From Mayfieldus profundus (lineage in GTDB: Bacteria; Actinomycetota; Thermoleophilia; Solirubrobacterales; 70-9), in NCBI GenBank assembly GCA_038040325.1, contig JBBPIM010000002.1, positions 62,001 through 126,000 of the forward strand: 64,000 nt of DNA. Direction: 5' to 3'. Positions 1-10,984 of the stretch are shown piece after piece; position 1 is the stretch's first letter, and every line of letters begins with the position of its first letter. Position numbers and translations under genes: made by a program. Below the pieces are notes generated by a model that worked only from the letters and a program-made list of their open reading frames with translations, had not been told where the DNA came from and did not search any database.

Positions 1-329
1 GCCCGGGCAAGAGCGCTTTCGGGTTCCCCTACGACGACCTCAACCGCGCCAAGGCGCAGCAGCAGGTTCTGAACGGGATCAAGTCTCGGCTGACCAGCCC
101 GCTGCGCCTGCCCTACAACTTCATCAAGGGCCCGATCATCGGTTGGACCGCGCCGAAGGCGATCGTCACCGACATGGGTGCCTTGACGATGCCGCAGCTC
201 GTGCTCGCCTCCGTGTTCGGCTCCAACAGCCAGACCGACGTGCTGAAGCCGGCGGCGAACGGGCCCGGCGCCAGCCTCGAGATCTCCGAGGCCGAGCGCC
301 AGCGCGCGGTCAACAAGCTGATCGGCTGA
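1..329 (+). CDS. C-terminal part of an unrecognised protein
   Basis: The window opens inside a reading frame (codons start at position 3) that ends at the TGA at 327-329. The visible 108 residues include FGFPYDDLNRAKAQQ and end AVNKLIG. There is no obvious membrane segment or motif that I recognise. Codon use (G/C at third positions) matches the neighbouring genes, which supports real coding. Its start and function cannot be judged from this fragment. Confidence 0.6.
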   Translation, partial: PGKSAFGFPYDDLNRAKAQQQVLNGIKSRLTSPLRLPYNFIKGPIIGWTAPKAIVTDMGALTMPQLVLASVFGSNSQTDVLKPAANGPGASLEISEAERQRAVNKLIG

Positions 330-330
330 T

Positions 331-390
331 TCGCTACTCGTTCCTCGCTCCTCGTTCCTCGGCCGAGTAGGGAGTAGCGAGTAGCGAGAA
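331..390. repeat. inverted repeat between convergent genes
   Basis: TCGCTACTCG near 331 is exactly complementary to CGAGTAGCGA near 376, and the interior carries short CTCGTTCCTCG direct repeats. It lies between the end of the partial plus-strand gene and the end of the minus-strand zinc-ribbon gene. It could act as a bidirectional transcription terminator, although there is no T-tract. Confidence 0.45.
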
Positions 391-669
391 CTACTCCGTC
401 TTCGTCGGCGCCTTCTTCTCGGAATCCTTCTTCGATTCCTTGGGCTTCGATTCGTCACCCGCCTCTTTGCCGTCCGCCGACTCCGACTTCTTCTTCGACC
501 CGTAGTCGGTGGTGTAGAAGCCCGAGCCCTTGAAGTGGACCGCGACGGGATGAAAGACGCGCTCGACCGGCGCGCCGCACTCCTCGCACTCACTGAGCGG
601 GTCCTCGGACATCCGCTGTACGGCCTCGAAGACGTGGCCGTTGCTGCACTTGTACTCGTAGGTCGGCAC
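391..669 (-). CDS. FmdB-family zinc-ribbon protein
   Basis: A 92-residue protein beginning MPTYEYKC. It carries two CxxC-type knuckles (CSNGH near residue 8 and CEECG near residue 28), the zinc ribbon of the FmdB/CxxC_CxxC_SSSS family. The N-terminal half is the conserved ribbon; the C-terminal 40 residues are a low-complexity Lys/Glu/Ser tail. The role of the family is unclear (regulatory or nucleic-acid binding). The GTG start at 669 is supported by a -10-like GATAAT (685-680 on the minus strand) exactly 10 nt upstream, which suggests a leaderless message. It is divergent from glyS. Confidence 0.85.
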   Translation of the reverse strand: MPTYEYKCSNGHVFEAVQRMSEDPLSECEECGAPVERVFHPVAVHFKGSGFYTTDYGSKKKSESADGKEAGDESKPKESKKDSEKKAPTKTE

Positions 670-679
670 GGCGCGGGCG

Positions 680-700
680 ATTATCGCAGGGGCCTAATAC
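680..700. promoter_or_regulatory. divergent -10 elements for the zinc-ribbon gene and glyS
   Basis: GATAAT on the minus strand (685-680) lies 10 nt before the GTG of the zinc-ribbon gene. TAATAC on the plus strand (695-700) lies 9 nt before the ATG of glyS. With so little room for a leader, both transcripts would begin at or next to the start codon. No clear -35 boxes are visible. Confidence 0.5.
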
Positions 701-709
701 GGTTCACGC

Positions 710-2101
710 ATGGAGCGGACCGCCGCCGAAACGCGCCCCGACGAGGTCTCGATGGACGAGATCGTCGCGCTGTGCAAGCGTCGCGGCTTCGTCTTCCCCA
801 CTTCTGAGATCTATGGCGGGCTCGGCTCGACCTACGACTACGGCCACTACGGGGTGCTGCTGCGCAACAACGTCAAGAACGAGTGGTGGCGGGCGATGGT
901 CCACGACCGCGACGACATCGTCGCGCTCGACTCGGCGATCCTCCAGCACCCGCGCACCTGGGAGGCGTCCGGCCACCTCGAGGGGTTCACCGACCCGCTC
1001 GTCGACTGCCGAACCTGCAAGCTGCGCTTCCGCTCCGACAAGGTCGAGGACGCCCAGTGCGGGAAAAAGCCCTCCAAGCACCCGGGCGAGACCGACGAGT
1101 GCGATCTCACCGAGGCTCGCCAGTTCAACCTGATGTTCGAGACCCACGTGGGGCCTGTCTCCGACGACGCATCGGTCGCCTACCTGCGGCCGGAGACGGC
1201 ACAGGGGATCTTCGTCAACTTCAAGAACGTCCTGCAATTCGCGCGCCGCAAGCCGCCGTTCGGAATCGCCCAGATCGGCAAGTCGTTCCGCAACGAGATC
1301 ACCACCGGCAACTTCGTGTTTCGCACCCGCGAGTTCGAGCAGATGGAGATGGAGTACTTCGTGCCCCCCGACGAGGCGGAGAAGTGGCACGAGTACTGGA
1401 TGGCCGAGCGGATGCGCTGGTACACCGACCTCGGGATCCGGCCCAACCTGCTGATGCTGCGAGAGCACGGCCCCGAGGAGCTCTCGCACTACTCCAGCGC
1501 CACCTCGGACATCGAGTACCTGTTCCCGATGGGCTGGTCGGAGCTGGAGGGGATCGCAAACCGCGGCGACTTCGACCTGCGCCAGCACGCCGAGTACTCC
1601 GGCGAGAAGCTCGAGTACTTCGACCAGGAGACCAAGGAGCGCTACGTCCCGCACGTGATCGAGCCGGCCGCCGGCGTCGATCGCGCGATGCTCGCGTTCA
1701 TGGTCGACGCCTACGACACCGAGGAGGTCGAGGGGCGGCAGCGGACCGTGCTGCGCCTGCACCCGCGGATGGCGCCGGTGAAGGCGGCGGTGCTGCCCCT
1801 GGTCTCCAAGGAGGGGATGCCGGAGAAGGCGCGCGAGGTCTACGACGCGGTGCGGCGGCGGGTGCCGGCCGAGTTCGACGAAGGTGGCTCGATCGGCAAG
1901 CGCTACCGGCGCCAGGACGAGATCGGCACCCCGTGGGGGATCACCGTCGACGGCCAGACGATGGAGGACGACACCGTAACCCTGCGCGACCGCGACAGCC
2001 TCGAGCAGGTGCGGGTGCCGATCGAAGGCTTGGCCGAGGAGCTGGCGGACCGGCTCGAGCAGGCCTGGTCCAGCCCTAAGCTGGGACTTTCACGCGGGTG
2101 A
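710..2101 (+). CDS. glyS: glycyl-tRNA synthetase, dimeric class II type
   Basis: Charges tRNA-Gly with glycine in the cytoplasm. The 463-residue protein starts with the YGGLGSTYDYGHYG region typical of the single-chain (alpha2) bacterial/archaeal enzyme. A Cys-rich insertion with CRTCKLRF and ECDLTE lies near residues 99-125. Class II motif 2 (FRNE) is near residue 193 and motif 3 (EPAAGVDRA) near residue 318, followed by an anticodon-binding domain (HPRMAPVKAAVLPL). The length fits the family. The start is set by the TAATAC box 9 nt upstream. The 3' end overlaps the convergent TetR gene by 12 bp. Confidence 0.95.
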   Translation: MERTAAETRPDEVSMDEIVALCKRRGFVFPTSEIYGGLGSTYDYGHYGVLLRNNVKNEWWRAMVHDRDDIVALDSAILQHPRTWEASGHLEGFTDPLVDCRTCKLRFRSDKVEDAQCGKKPSKHPGETDECDLTEARQFNLMFETHVGPVSDDASVAYLRPETAQGIFVNFKNVLQFARRKPPFGIAQIGKSFRNEITTGNFVFRTREFEQMEMEYFVPPDEAEKWHEYWMAERMRWYTDLGIRPNLLMLREHGPEELSHYSSATSDIEYLFPMGWSELEGIANRGDFDLRQHAEYSGEKLEYFDQETKERYVPHVIEPAAGVDRAMLAFMVDAYDTEEVEGRQRTVLRLHPRMAPVKAAVLPLVSKEGMPEKAREVYDAVRRRVPAEFDEGGSIGKRYRRQDEIGTPWGITVDGQTMEDDTVTLRDRDSLEQVRVPIEGLAEELADRLEQAWSSPKLGLSRG

Positions 2102-2752
2102 TTCCGACGCCCAGCGCTGTCCCTGGCTGAGCCTGTCGAACCCCAGCCAGGCGAACTCCATCAGCGTCTCCAGGACCCGCTCGCGCGACACGTCGCGGTG
2201 GTCGTCCCACCAGTTGGCCAGCGCCCGCAGCGCCCCGACCAGCTGCTGGGCCAGCATCTCGACGGCAAGCCTGGCCTCCGCGGGGTTGTCGAATCTGTCC
2301 GGTGGCGCATCGGCTGCCATCAGCTCGGTGATCGTCTCGGCGGCCTGCTCCTGCATGCGTCCCACCGATGCTTCCACGTCCGGCTCGCCGGGATTGTGGA
2401 CCAGCATGCGCCAGGCCTCGCGCCGTTGCTCGACAAAGCGCAGGAAAGCGTCGGCGCCGGCGCGCAGGCGCTGCTCCCCCGCCTCGGCATCGGTGATCGC
2501 CTCCGTCACCCGCTCCATCAGCTCGCCGACATAGGTCTCCAGCAGGGCGCCGTGCAGCTCGCGCTTGGAGGAGAAGTGCTCGTAGATCAGCGCCTTGGAG
2601 ATGCCGGCGCGCTCCGCCACCGTGTCGAGCGAGGTCTCGTGGTAGCCCCCCTCGGAGAATGCGTCGAGCGCCGCATCGAGGATCGCGGCGCGCCGGTCCG
2701 CAGCGCTCATGCGGCGCCGCGGCGTGCCTGGTCTCTGTGTGATCGACGTCAC
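2090..2752 (-). CDS. TetR-family transcriptional regulator
   Basis: A 220-residue protein with an N-terminal TetR helix-turn-helix at about residues 20-65 (AILDAALDAFSEGGYHETS, then ISKALIYEHFSSKRELHGAL) and a helical ligand-binding C-terminal half. It is divergent from the di-iron/SCP2 gene, and a perfect 22-bp palindrome lies between them, so it probably represses itself and that neighbour. The GTG at 2752 gives the longest form; an ATG 14 codons later (MSAADRR) is an alternative start. The ligand is unknown; a fatty-acyl or steroid-like compound is only a guess from the SCP2 neighbour. Confidence 0.85.
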   Translation of the reverse strand: MTSITQRPGTPRRRMSAADRRAAILDAALDAFSEGGYHETSLDTVAERAGISKALIYEHFSSKRELHGALLETYVGELMERVTEAITDAEAGEQRLRAGADAFLRFVEQRREAWRMLVHNPGEPDVEASVGRMQEQAAETITELMAADAPPDRFDNPAEARLAVEMLAQQLVGALRALANWWDDHRDVSRERVLETLMEFAWLGFDRLSQGQRWASESPA

Positions 2753-2764
2753 AGTTCTTCCATC

Positions 2765-2786
2765 TAACTGACTCTGGAGTCAGTTA
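2765..2786. promoter_or_regulatory. 22-bp perfect palindrome, probable TetR operator
   Basis: TAACTGACTC, a TG spacer, then GAGTCAGTTA: arms of 10 bp with no mismatch. It lies between the divergent starts of the TetR regulator (2752) and the di-iron/SCP2 gene (2833), where it would cover both promoters. Size and symmetry are typical of TetR operators. Confidence 0.8.
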
Positions 2787-2832
2787 TCGTACGGGGTCCG
2801 GAGAGAGCTTGTAGCAACCAAGGAGGTCCGCA

Positions 2833-4125
2833 ATGTCAGTCGCAGCCCGGGCAGCAGCCACCACAGACATCACCTACGAGGACCTCTACCGGCGCTGGGA
2901 GCAGGGGAACTGGTCCGCCTACGACCTGGACTTCTCGCAGGACCGCGAGGGCTGGCATGCCCTCAGCGAGATCCAGCACAAGTCGGCGCTTTGGACCTAC
3001 TCGATGTTCTTCTACGGCGAGGACTCGGTAACCGACAACCTTTCCCCCTACATCGACGCTGCCCCCAACGAGGAGCAGAAGTACTTCCTCGCCACCCAGC
3101 AGGTCGACGAGGCGCGCCATGCGGTCTTCTTCCACCGCTTCTTCAAGGAGGTGATCGGCGCCGGCGACACGATCTCGGCCGGCCTCGCCTACACCCTGCC
3201 CCAACTCGGCTGGGGTTACCGGGGGGTCTTCGATCGCCTCGACCTGATGGCCGAGGAGCTCCGCAAGGACCGCTCGCTGCCCAAGTTCGCGCAGGCGATC
3301 ACGCTCTACCACATGGTCGTCGAGGCAACCCTCGCGCAGCCCGGCCAGCACTTCATCGAGGACTTCTTCGTCAAGCAAGGCACGATGCCCGGCTTCAGCG
3401 AGGGGATGGGCAACGTCTCGCGCGACGAGCAGCGCCACATCGGCTTCGGCGTCAAGGTGCTCGCCGAGCTATTCGCCGAGTCGGAGGAGTGCAAGGCCGC
3501 CGCGGTGGAGATCCTGCTCGAGGTGATGCCCTACTCGCTTGCCGTCTTCATCCCGCCCGGATGGGATGAGCGCTACACGACCGAGTATGGATTCTCACTC
3601 GAGGACATCTACGCGTTCGGGATGCGCTCGATCGAGGCCAAGTGGCGGGCGGCCGGCTATCCGCTGGAAGAGATGCCCCGCGAGGTCTATCCGGTGGACC
3701 GCTCGCTCCCCCACGAGCAGCGGGCCCGCCAGCAGATAACGCTGCTCAAGGCCGGCATCCTCGGAGAGCCGAACGGCCGCCCCGACTCCGCTCCCGAGGC
3801 GCAGCGCATCTACTTCGAGTCGATGAGCCGCTCCGCTCACCCCGAGCGGGTGAACGGCCGCCCCTACACATTCCAGTTCCGCTTCACGGACGCCGACCCC
3901 TGGCATCTGGTGGTGGACAACGGCTCGACCAGGGTCGCCCCGGGGGAGGCAGCCAAGGCGGATCTCACCTTCGAGACCGACTGGGAGCAGTGGATCAACC
4001 TCTCGCTGCGCGGGCACGACCCGTACCGCGCCGTGATGCGGCGCCGGCTACGGCCGCGTGGCTCCGTGCGCGGGCTGCGCGCCTTCCGCAAGGTCTTCCA
4101 GCCGCGGCCGAGCGCGATCGTCTAG
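2833..4125 (+). CDS. R2-like ferritin-fold di-iron protein fused to an SCP2 lipid-binding domain
   Basis: 430 residues. The N-terminal about 300 residues resemble the R2/R2-like oxidase ferritin fold, with di-iron ligand motifs YGEDS (near residue 60), DEARH (near 91) and DEQRH (near 202) and a further Glu in VVEATLAQ. The C-terminal part, from about residue 325 (YTFQFRFTDADPWHLVVDNG), looks like an SCP2 sterol-carrier domain. The combination suggests an oxidase or desaturase acting on a bound lipid or hydrophobic ligand. The ATG at 2833 follows a good ribosome binding site (AAGGAGG). It is divergent from a TetR gene across a 22-bp palindrome, so it is probably substrate-induced. It lacks the motifs needed to call it a functional ribonucleotide reductase. 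Confidence 0.75.
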   Translation: MSVAARAAATTDITYEDLYRRWEQGNWSAYDLDFSQDREGWHALSEIQHKSALWTYSMFFYGEDSVTDNLSPYIDAAPNEEQKYFLATQQVDEARHAVFFHRFFKEVIGAGDTISAGLAYTLPQLGWGYRGVFDRLDLMAEELRKDRSLPKFAQAITLYHMVVEATLAQPGQHFIEDFFVKQGTMPGFSEGMGNVSRDEQRHIGFGVKVLAELFAESEECKAAAVEILLEVMPYSLAVFIPPGWDERYTTEYGFSLEDIYAFGMRSIEAKWRAAGYPLEEMPREVYPVDRSLPHEQRARQQITLLKAGILGEPNGRPDSAPEAQRIYFESMSRSAHPERVNGRPYTFQFRFTDADPWHLVVDNGSTRVAPGEAAKADLTFETDWEQWINLSLRGHDPYRAVMRRRLRPRGSVRGLRAFRKVFQPRPSAIV

Positions 4126-5528
4126 GAGACCGGCGGACGGCGGTCCGCCCATGGGCGCTCGGCCTCGAGCTGGGCTGCCAGCGATAGCAGCGTGCCTTCG
4201 TCGCCCGGACGACCGATGATCTGCACCGCCAACGGCATGCCGTCGTCGGCAAAGCCGGCCGGGACCGACGCGGCCGGGTTGCCGAGGTGGTTCCAGGTGA
4301 TGCAGAACGGATAGAAGCGGCTCATCCCAAGCAGGGTCCAGAGCGCCCCGCGACTCTCCCAGCGCCGTACCGGCAGCGCGGTACCGCACATCACCGGGGT
4401 CATCAGCACGTCGAAGCGCTCGAAGATCGCCCCCACGCGCTGCTGATCGGCGGCCTCGGCGGCACGGGCGCTCTGCAATGCCCGCTGCGGAATCAACTTC
4501 CCCAGCCGCCTGAACCCGCGTGTTCGCCGCTCCAGCCGCTCCGGGTGCGGAACCCGCTCCACGTCGTCGGCGATCCCTCGCAGGTAGCGCGCGGTCTGGT
4601 TGTTGCCGATCAGCCCCCAATCCGGATCCTGCTCGGCCACCTCATGCCCCAATGAGTGGAGCAGGTCCGCAGTCTCGGCGACGGCGGCTTTCACCTCCTC
4701 GCCGATCCGCGGTGGCACGATCGAACGCGGGGCGCTCACCGACCAGGCGATCCTCAGCTTTCCGGGCAGGGTTCGAGCGTATTCGACGAACGGGCGATCC
4801 GGAGGCGGTGGCGCGCCGGGCTCGTTCGACCCGCCGCTGGTCACGTCGAGGTAGAGGGCCGTGTCGAGCACGCTCCGCGCCTCGCAGCCATTAACGGACA
4901 TCCCCTGCCAGTGCTCGAGGTCGGGCGCCAGCGAGATCCTGCCCCGGGAAGGCTTCAATCCGAATGTGCCGCAGGAGGCCGCGGGGATGCGGATCGAGCC
5001 GCCCCCGTCGGAGGCCGAGGCGAGCGGCACCATCCCGGCCGCCACGGCCGCGGCGCTGCCGCCGCTCGACCCGCCGGTCGTGCGCTGCGGGTCCCACGGG
5101 TTGCGGGATACCCCCCAGGTCGCCGACTCGGTGAATCCGTGGATCGCCAGCTCCGGGAGGTTGGTCTTCCCGACCACGATCGTCCCCGCCGCGCGCAGGC
5201 GCTGCACCATCTCGGTGTCTTGCGCGGCCGGCTCGGGGAAGGCGTCGGTGCCGTGGGTGGTGAGCTCGCCGGCGAGGTCCACCGAGTCCTTGAGCGCGAT
5301 CGGGACCCCCAGCAGCGGCCGCTGCTCCCCGGCCCTGATCCGCGCCTCGGCCTGCTCGGCCTCGGCCAGCGCTCGCTCGGCAAGCACGACGCGAAAGGCG
5401 TTGAGCTGCGGCTCGAGGCGCTCGATTCGCTCCAGGTACAGCTGCACCAGCTCGCGCGGCGAGACATCGCCGGCACGGAGCAGCTCTGCCTGCCGTGCGG
5501 CGCCGGCAAAGACGAGATCCTCGCTCAC
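4122..5528 (-). CDS. amidase signature family hydrolase
   Basis: A 468-residue amidase with the Ser-cisSer-Lys signature: the catalytic Lys in IALKDSVD near residue 81 and the Gly/Ser-rich core TTGGSSGGSAAAVAAG near residues 151-166, followed by SDGGGSIRIPA. It hydrolyses an amide bond; the substrate cannot be told. It is not next to gatB/gatC, so a tRNA amidotransferase role is unlikely. I prefer the GTG at 5528 to the TTG three codons upstream, because TATGCT lies 8 nt before it (5542-5537), as in many other genes here. The 3' end overlaps the end of the convergent di-iron gene by 4 bp. Confidence 0.88.
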   Translation of the reverse strand: MSEDLVFAGAARQAELLRAGDVSPRELVQLYLERIERLEPQLNAFRVVLAERALAEAEQAEARIRAGEQRPLLGVPIALKDSVDLAGELTTHGTDAFPEPAAQDTEMVQRLRAAGTIVVGKTNLPELAIHGFTESATWGVSRNPWDPQRTTGGSSGGSAAAVAAGMVPLASASDGGGSIRIPAASCGTFGLKPSRGRISLAPDLEHWQGMSVNGCEARSVLDTALYLDVTSGGSNEPGAPPPPDRPFVEYARTLPGKLRIAWSVSAPRSIVPPRIGEEVKAAVAETADLLHSLGHEVAEQDPDWGLIGNNQTARYLRGIADDVERVPHPERLERRTRGFRRLGKLIPQRALQSARAAEAADQQRVGAIFERFDVLMTPVMCGTALPVRRWESRGALWTLLGMSRFYPFCITWNHLGNPAASVPAGFADDGMPLAVQIIGRPGDEGTLLSLAAQLEAERPWADRRPPVS

Positions 5529-5685
5529 GGCGACCAAGCATATTCAGGGCCGGGCGTACCGCAGCCGAGCGACGACGACGACGAAGTCTCCTCTTAGGCG
5601 GCTTTCAGTCCAGGGGGAGGTGTGGGGCGGGCCTGCAGGCCCGCCCCGCGTCTGTGGCTAGACTCGCGCACTCCTCGCACTGCCG

Positions 5686-6504
5686 ATGATTGCCAGGGAC
5701 CGAACAACTTCCGCTCGCAGGCTGGCGGCGTTCGCCGCCGCAGTGCTGGGCGCCGCGATGCTGGTGGTGCCCGCCGTCAGCGGCGGCGCCTCCGGCGGTG
5801 CGTCGCCGCCGGGTGATGAGGAGAACCCCTGCCTGGGGCCAGAGCGCGGGCAGCTGCTCTGCCCCGACCTGCGTATTGCGCCGCCAACTCACATGTTCAA
5901 AGAGCGCACGCGAAACGGCCACCTGCTGCTGCATGCTCAGAACAACATCCGCAGCCGCGGGCGGGGGCCGATCGAGGTTCGCGGGATCCGCTCCGGGCCG
6001 AAGGAGATGGAGGTGCGCCAGCGGATCCGCCGTGTCGGGGGCGGGAGGCTGGCGATCGAAACCGACGCCGAGCTTTACTTCTACCCGATCCCAGGTCAGT
6101 ACCGCTACTGGAAGTTCCACGACGCCGCTTCGTTCGAGATCTGGACGCTGGACAGCGAGGGAGCGCTGAAGCGGCGGGTGCGAACCGGCCCCAAGGTCAA
6201 CTACTGCTTGCGCGACCTCGAGCGCACCCAGTCCAGCCCGCAGTCGCCGAACCACCGGGTCTACCCCTCCTGCAGCCAGGATCCGAACCGCAAGAGCATC
6301 GTGCTCGGCACCTCGGTCGGCTGGTCGGACATCTACCCCGCCGACTACCACGAGAACTACATCGACATCACCGGCCTGCGCGGCTGCTACGCGTTCGTGC
6401 ACGTCGCCGACCCCAGCCAGCACCTGTTCGAGCTCGACGAGGACAACAACGACGACCGGGTCCTGATACGGCTGCCCTCCGCCAATAAGGTCAGTAGCTG
6501 TTAG
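5686..6504 (+). CDS. secreted lysyl-oxidase-like protein
   Basis: 272 residues with an N-terminal signal (Arg-rich, then FAAAVLGAAMLVVPAVSGGA). The C-terminal half shows the lysyl-oxidase family pattern: GWSDIYPADYHENYIDITGL, GCYAFVHVADP, and LFELDEDNND before VLIRLP. The copper-binding HxHxH cluster of true lysyl oxidases is not present; the matching stretch reads YWKFHDAASFEIW with a single His. It is therefore a degenerate homologue, perhaps structural or binding. TAGACT at 5659-5664 lies 21 nt before the ATG and is a possible -10. Confidence 0.7.
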   Translation: MIARDRTTSARRLAAFAAAVLGAAMLVVPAVSGGASGGASPPGDEENPCLGPERGQLLCPDLRIAPPTHMFKERTRNGHLLLHAQNNIRSRGRGPIEVRGIRSGPKEMEVRQRIRRVGGGRLAIETDAELYFYPIPGQYRYWKFHDAASFEIWTLDSEGALKRRVRTGPKVNYCLRDLERTQSSPQSPNHRVYPSCSQDPNRKSIVLGTSVGWSDIYPADYHENYIDITGLRGCYAFVHVADPSQHLFELDEDNNDDRVLIRLPSANKVSSC

Positions 6505-6505
6505 C

Positions 6506-6525
6506 GCTCAGGGTGAATGCTGAGC
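6506..6525 (+). terminator. possible hairpin terminator
   Basis: GCTCAG, an 8-nt loop, CTGAGC, starting 2 bp after the stop of the lysyl-oxidase-like gene. There is no T-tract, so it is a weak candidate. The rest of the gap to 6671 shows nothing that I can interpret. Confidence 0.35.
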
Positions 6526-6671
6526 CGCAGGGGCGCCGAGGCGCGCTTCGAGCCCGATCATGAAGTTCCGCAAGTCGACTCCTCCGTCGCTCCCGGGAAA
6601 CTGGCTGGACAGCCAGTCCGGTGAGACTACGTCGGGTCAGGCAGGGCCTGTGTGAGGTGCGTCACGACGCT

Positions 6672-7277
6672 CTACTCGTCGGTGAGCAGGTAACGCGCGG
6701 CCGCAGTGCACGCCGCCAGCGTCCCGGAGTGGTCCCGCGCAGGGTCGGACAGCGCCTGCAGCGCGAATCCGTCGCCGACCGTGAACAGGTACGACGCCAC
6801 CGCCTCCGCGTCGTAGCGCAGGTGCAGCACGCCCTCGGTCTCCTTGGCCTTGAGGATCTCCGCCACGTGGCCACGGGTGCGCACGAAGAGCTGGCCCAGC
6901 TCGGCCTGGATGTCCGGATTGCGGCGGCCGGCGCTGAACAGCTCGAACAGCAGCAGGAAGAAGCCCGGGTCGTTCTCGATCAGGTCGATCAGGCTGGCAA
7001 CGAGGATGTCGAGCACGTCGTCGACGGTCTTCGCCTGGCCAAGCGGCTCGTCGAGGCGGCCGATGCGCACGTCGGCGTCGCGGCGGACGACCTCGACCAG
7101 CAGGCGCTCCTTTGTGCCGAAGTAGTAGTGGAGCAGGCCGCGGCTGACCCCGGCCTCGCTGGCCACGTGCTCGAAGGTCGAACCGGCGGCGCCGCGCTTG
7201 GCGACGCTGTCTCGCATCGCGTCGACGATGCGCTGGGCCTTCTCGCCGGTCAGCTCCCGCTCTGCGGCGGCTTCCAT
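6672..7277 (-). CDS. TetR-family transcriptional regulator
   Basis: 201 residues. The DNA-binding domain is at about residues 12-60 (RIVDAMRDSVAKRGAAGSTF, then GVSRGLLHYYFGTKERLLVE), followed by an all-helical C-terminal domain. The ATG at 7277 is supported by TAGACT 7 nt upstream (7290-7285), a leaderless arrangement. The flanking genes are a lysyl-oxidase-like protein and a metallo-beta-lactamase-fold hydrolase; neither shows which genes it controls. No clear palindrome lies at its promoter. Confidence 0.85.
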   Translation of the reverse strand: MEAAAERELTGEKAQRIVDAMRDSVAKRGAAGSTFEHVASEAGVSRGLLHYYFGTKERLLVEVVRRDADVRIGRLDEPLGQAKTVDDVLDILVASLIDLIENDPGFFLLLFELFSAGRRNPDIQAELGQLFVRTRGHVAEILKAKETEGVLHLRYDAEAVASYLFTVGDGFALQALSDPARDHSGTLAACTAAARYLLTDE

Positions 7278-7316
7278 GGACGGCAGTCTAGGAGTATTCG
7301 GTTGCGAGGGGGTCGG

Positions 7317-8018
7317 CTATCGCAGGCGAACCGGAGGGTTGTGGCCGGGGATGACCACGGCCGGCTCGAGCTCGCGAATCCGCCGCCACTGCTCCAGCAG
7401 CTCCTCGCGCTCAGGCCCGAAGTCCTCGGGAAGGTCCATCTCGTCGAAATACTCCGGCAGGGGACCGACGCAGTCGGAGGCGATCGCGGTGAGGCCGTCA
7501 TCGGCGTCGACCAGGACCGTGATCAGCCCGTCGCTGTGGCCCGGGGTACGCATCCAGCGGACGCCGGGCTCGATCTCCCCCTCGTCGCCGTCGAGGATCT
7601 CGAGGTTGACCGTCTCAAGCTGTCCCGCGACCAGTTGCGTGTAGGGGGCCTCGGTCTCCAGCCGGTGCACGTAGGTCGTCCGCTGCGGCCAGGTGGCGAG
7701 GGCCTCGGCGTGGTCGAAGTGCAGGTGGGTCAGGATCACCTTCTTGACGTCATTGGCGGAGACGCCGAGCGAGTCCAGCGCGCCGAACAGCGGGGCGCCC
7801 TGCATGATCAGGCCGGGATCGACCAGGTAATCCTCCGAGGCACGGATCAGGACGCTGTTCGGAATCGCGACCATGCCGACCGTCTTGCCCTCGGACTGCA
7901 GCTCCTTGTAGCGGCGAAAGCCGTCCGCCGAGCTCTCCACCCGCTCGGGGACAGCCCTGCCGTCATCGAGGGAGAAGACATACCGCTGAGCCGGTACGAG
8001 GATGTGGACGGATCTCAA
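7317..8018 (-). CDS. metallo-beta-lactamase-fold hydrolase
   Basis: 233 residues with the metal-binding motif HLHFDHAE near residue 97, a later His in TPGHSDG, an Asp in AIASDCVG and a terminal VIPGHNP. These are all ligands of a two-zinc MBL site. The arrangement resembles N-acyl-homoserine-lactonase-like or glyoxalase-II-like enzymes, but the substrate is not determined. The TTG start at 8018 is 11 bp after the stop of the upstream YtxH-like gene, so the two are probably cotranscribed and this start is translated by coupling. No better ATG/GTG start precedes it. Confidence 0.8.
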   Translation of the reverse strand: MRSVHILVPAQRYVFSLDDGRAVPERVESSADGFRRYKELQSEGKTVGMVAIPNSVLIRASEDYLVDPGLIMQGAPLFGALDSLGVSANDVKKVILTHLHFDHAEALATWPQRTTYVHRLETEAPYTQLVAGQLETVNLEILDGDEGEIEPGVRWMRTPGHSDGLITVLVDADDGLTAIASDCVGPLPEYFDEMDLPEDFGPEREELLEQWRRIRELEPAVVIPGHNPPVRLR

Positions 8019-8029
8019 CTGCGTGCTGC

Positions 8030-8476
8030 TTACTCGGAGCTCGTCCCGGCGCCGTTGCCGGCGCTGGTGGAGCTCCTGTACTCGAACTCCTCCTCCGCGC
8101 CGAACAGCGCGTCCATCACGGTCTTGCGGGCGCTCTCGGAGAGCGCCAGGGCGACACCCGCCCCGACCGCGCCCAGCAGGACGATCCTGCCGAAATGGCC
8201 CTTGCGCTTGCGGCGGCCGCGCAGCTGCTCGGAAGCCTCGCGCAGCGAGTCGGCGGCCGTGCGCAGGTCGCGCTGGACCTTCTTGTCGTCCATCAGCCGC
8301 TTCGCGGGCTGGCCGTTCTTGGTGACCCGCCCGTAGGCGTGGCGCGCAGCCTCATAGGCGTCGCGCAGGTTGTCGCGCAGCTCGTCGTCCTCCACCAGTC
8401 GCTGCACATAAGGGTGTGAGCGCGCCGCCTGGTAGGCGTCCGCGGCCTTGCTCGCGCGGGTGCTGCCTCTAGCCAT
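8030..8476 (-). CDS. small YtxH-like single-span membrane protein
   Basis: 148 residues starting MARGSTRASK. A long basic, helical N-terminal part is predicted to be coiled coil (about residues 30-90). One hydrophobic segment follows (IVLLGAVGAGVALALS, about residues 98-113), then a short Ser/Gly-rich tail. This layout resembles YtxH-type envelope proteins. The function is unknown. It is first in a two-gene unit with the MBL-fold hydrolase downstream. Confidence 0.6.
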   Translation of the reverse strand: MARGSTRASKAADAYQAARSHPYVQRLVEDDELRDNLRDAYEAARHAYGRVTKNGQPAKRLMDDKKVQRDLRTAADSLREASEQLRGRRKRKGHFGRIVLLGAVGAGVALALSESARKTVMDALFGAEEEFEYRSSTSAGNGAGTSSE

Positions 8477-8540
8477 GGTTCCTCTTCAACTCCCTCGGTC
8501 GATCGTTGGGGTGCTGAGAATACCCGCTCGGGCCGCGCGC

Positions 8541-10979
<2,439 letters not shown>

Positions 10980-10984
10980 CTCCC

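Noticed and set aside
704..1762. Long open frame antisense to glyS
   Set aside because: It is a shadow of third-position GC bias; glyS on the other strand has full family motifs.
2833..4125. Ribonucleotide reductase beta subunit
   Set aside because: No partner alpha subunit is nearby and the fused SCP2 domain argues for a lipid oxidase-like role.
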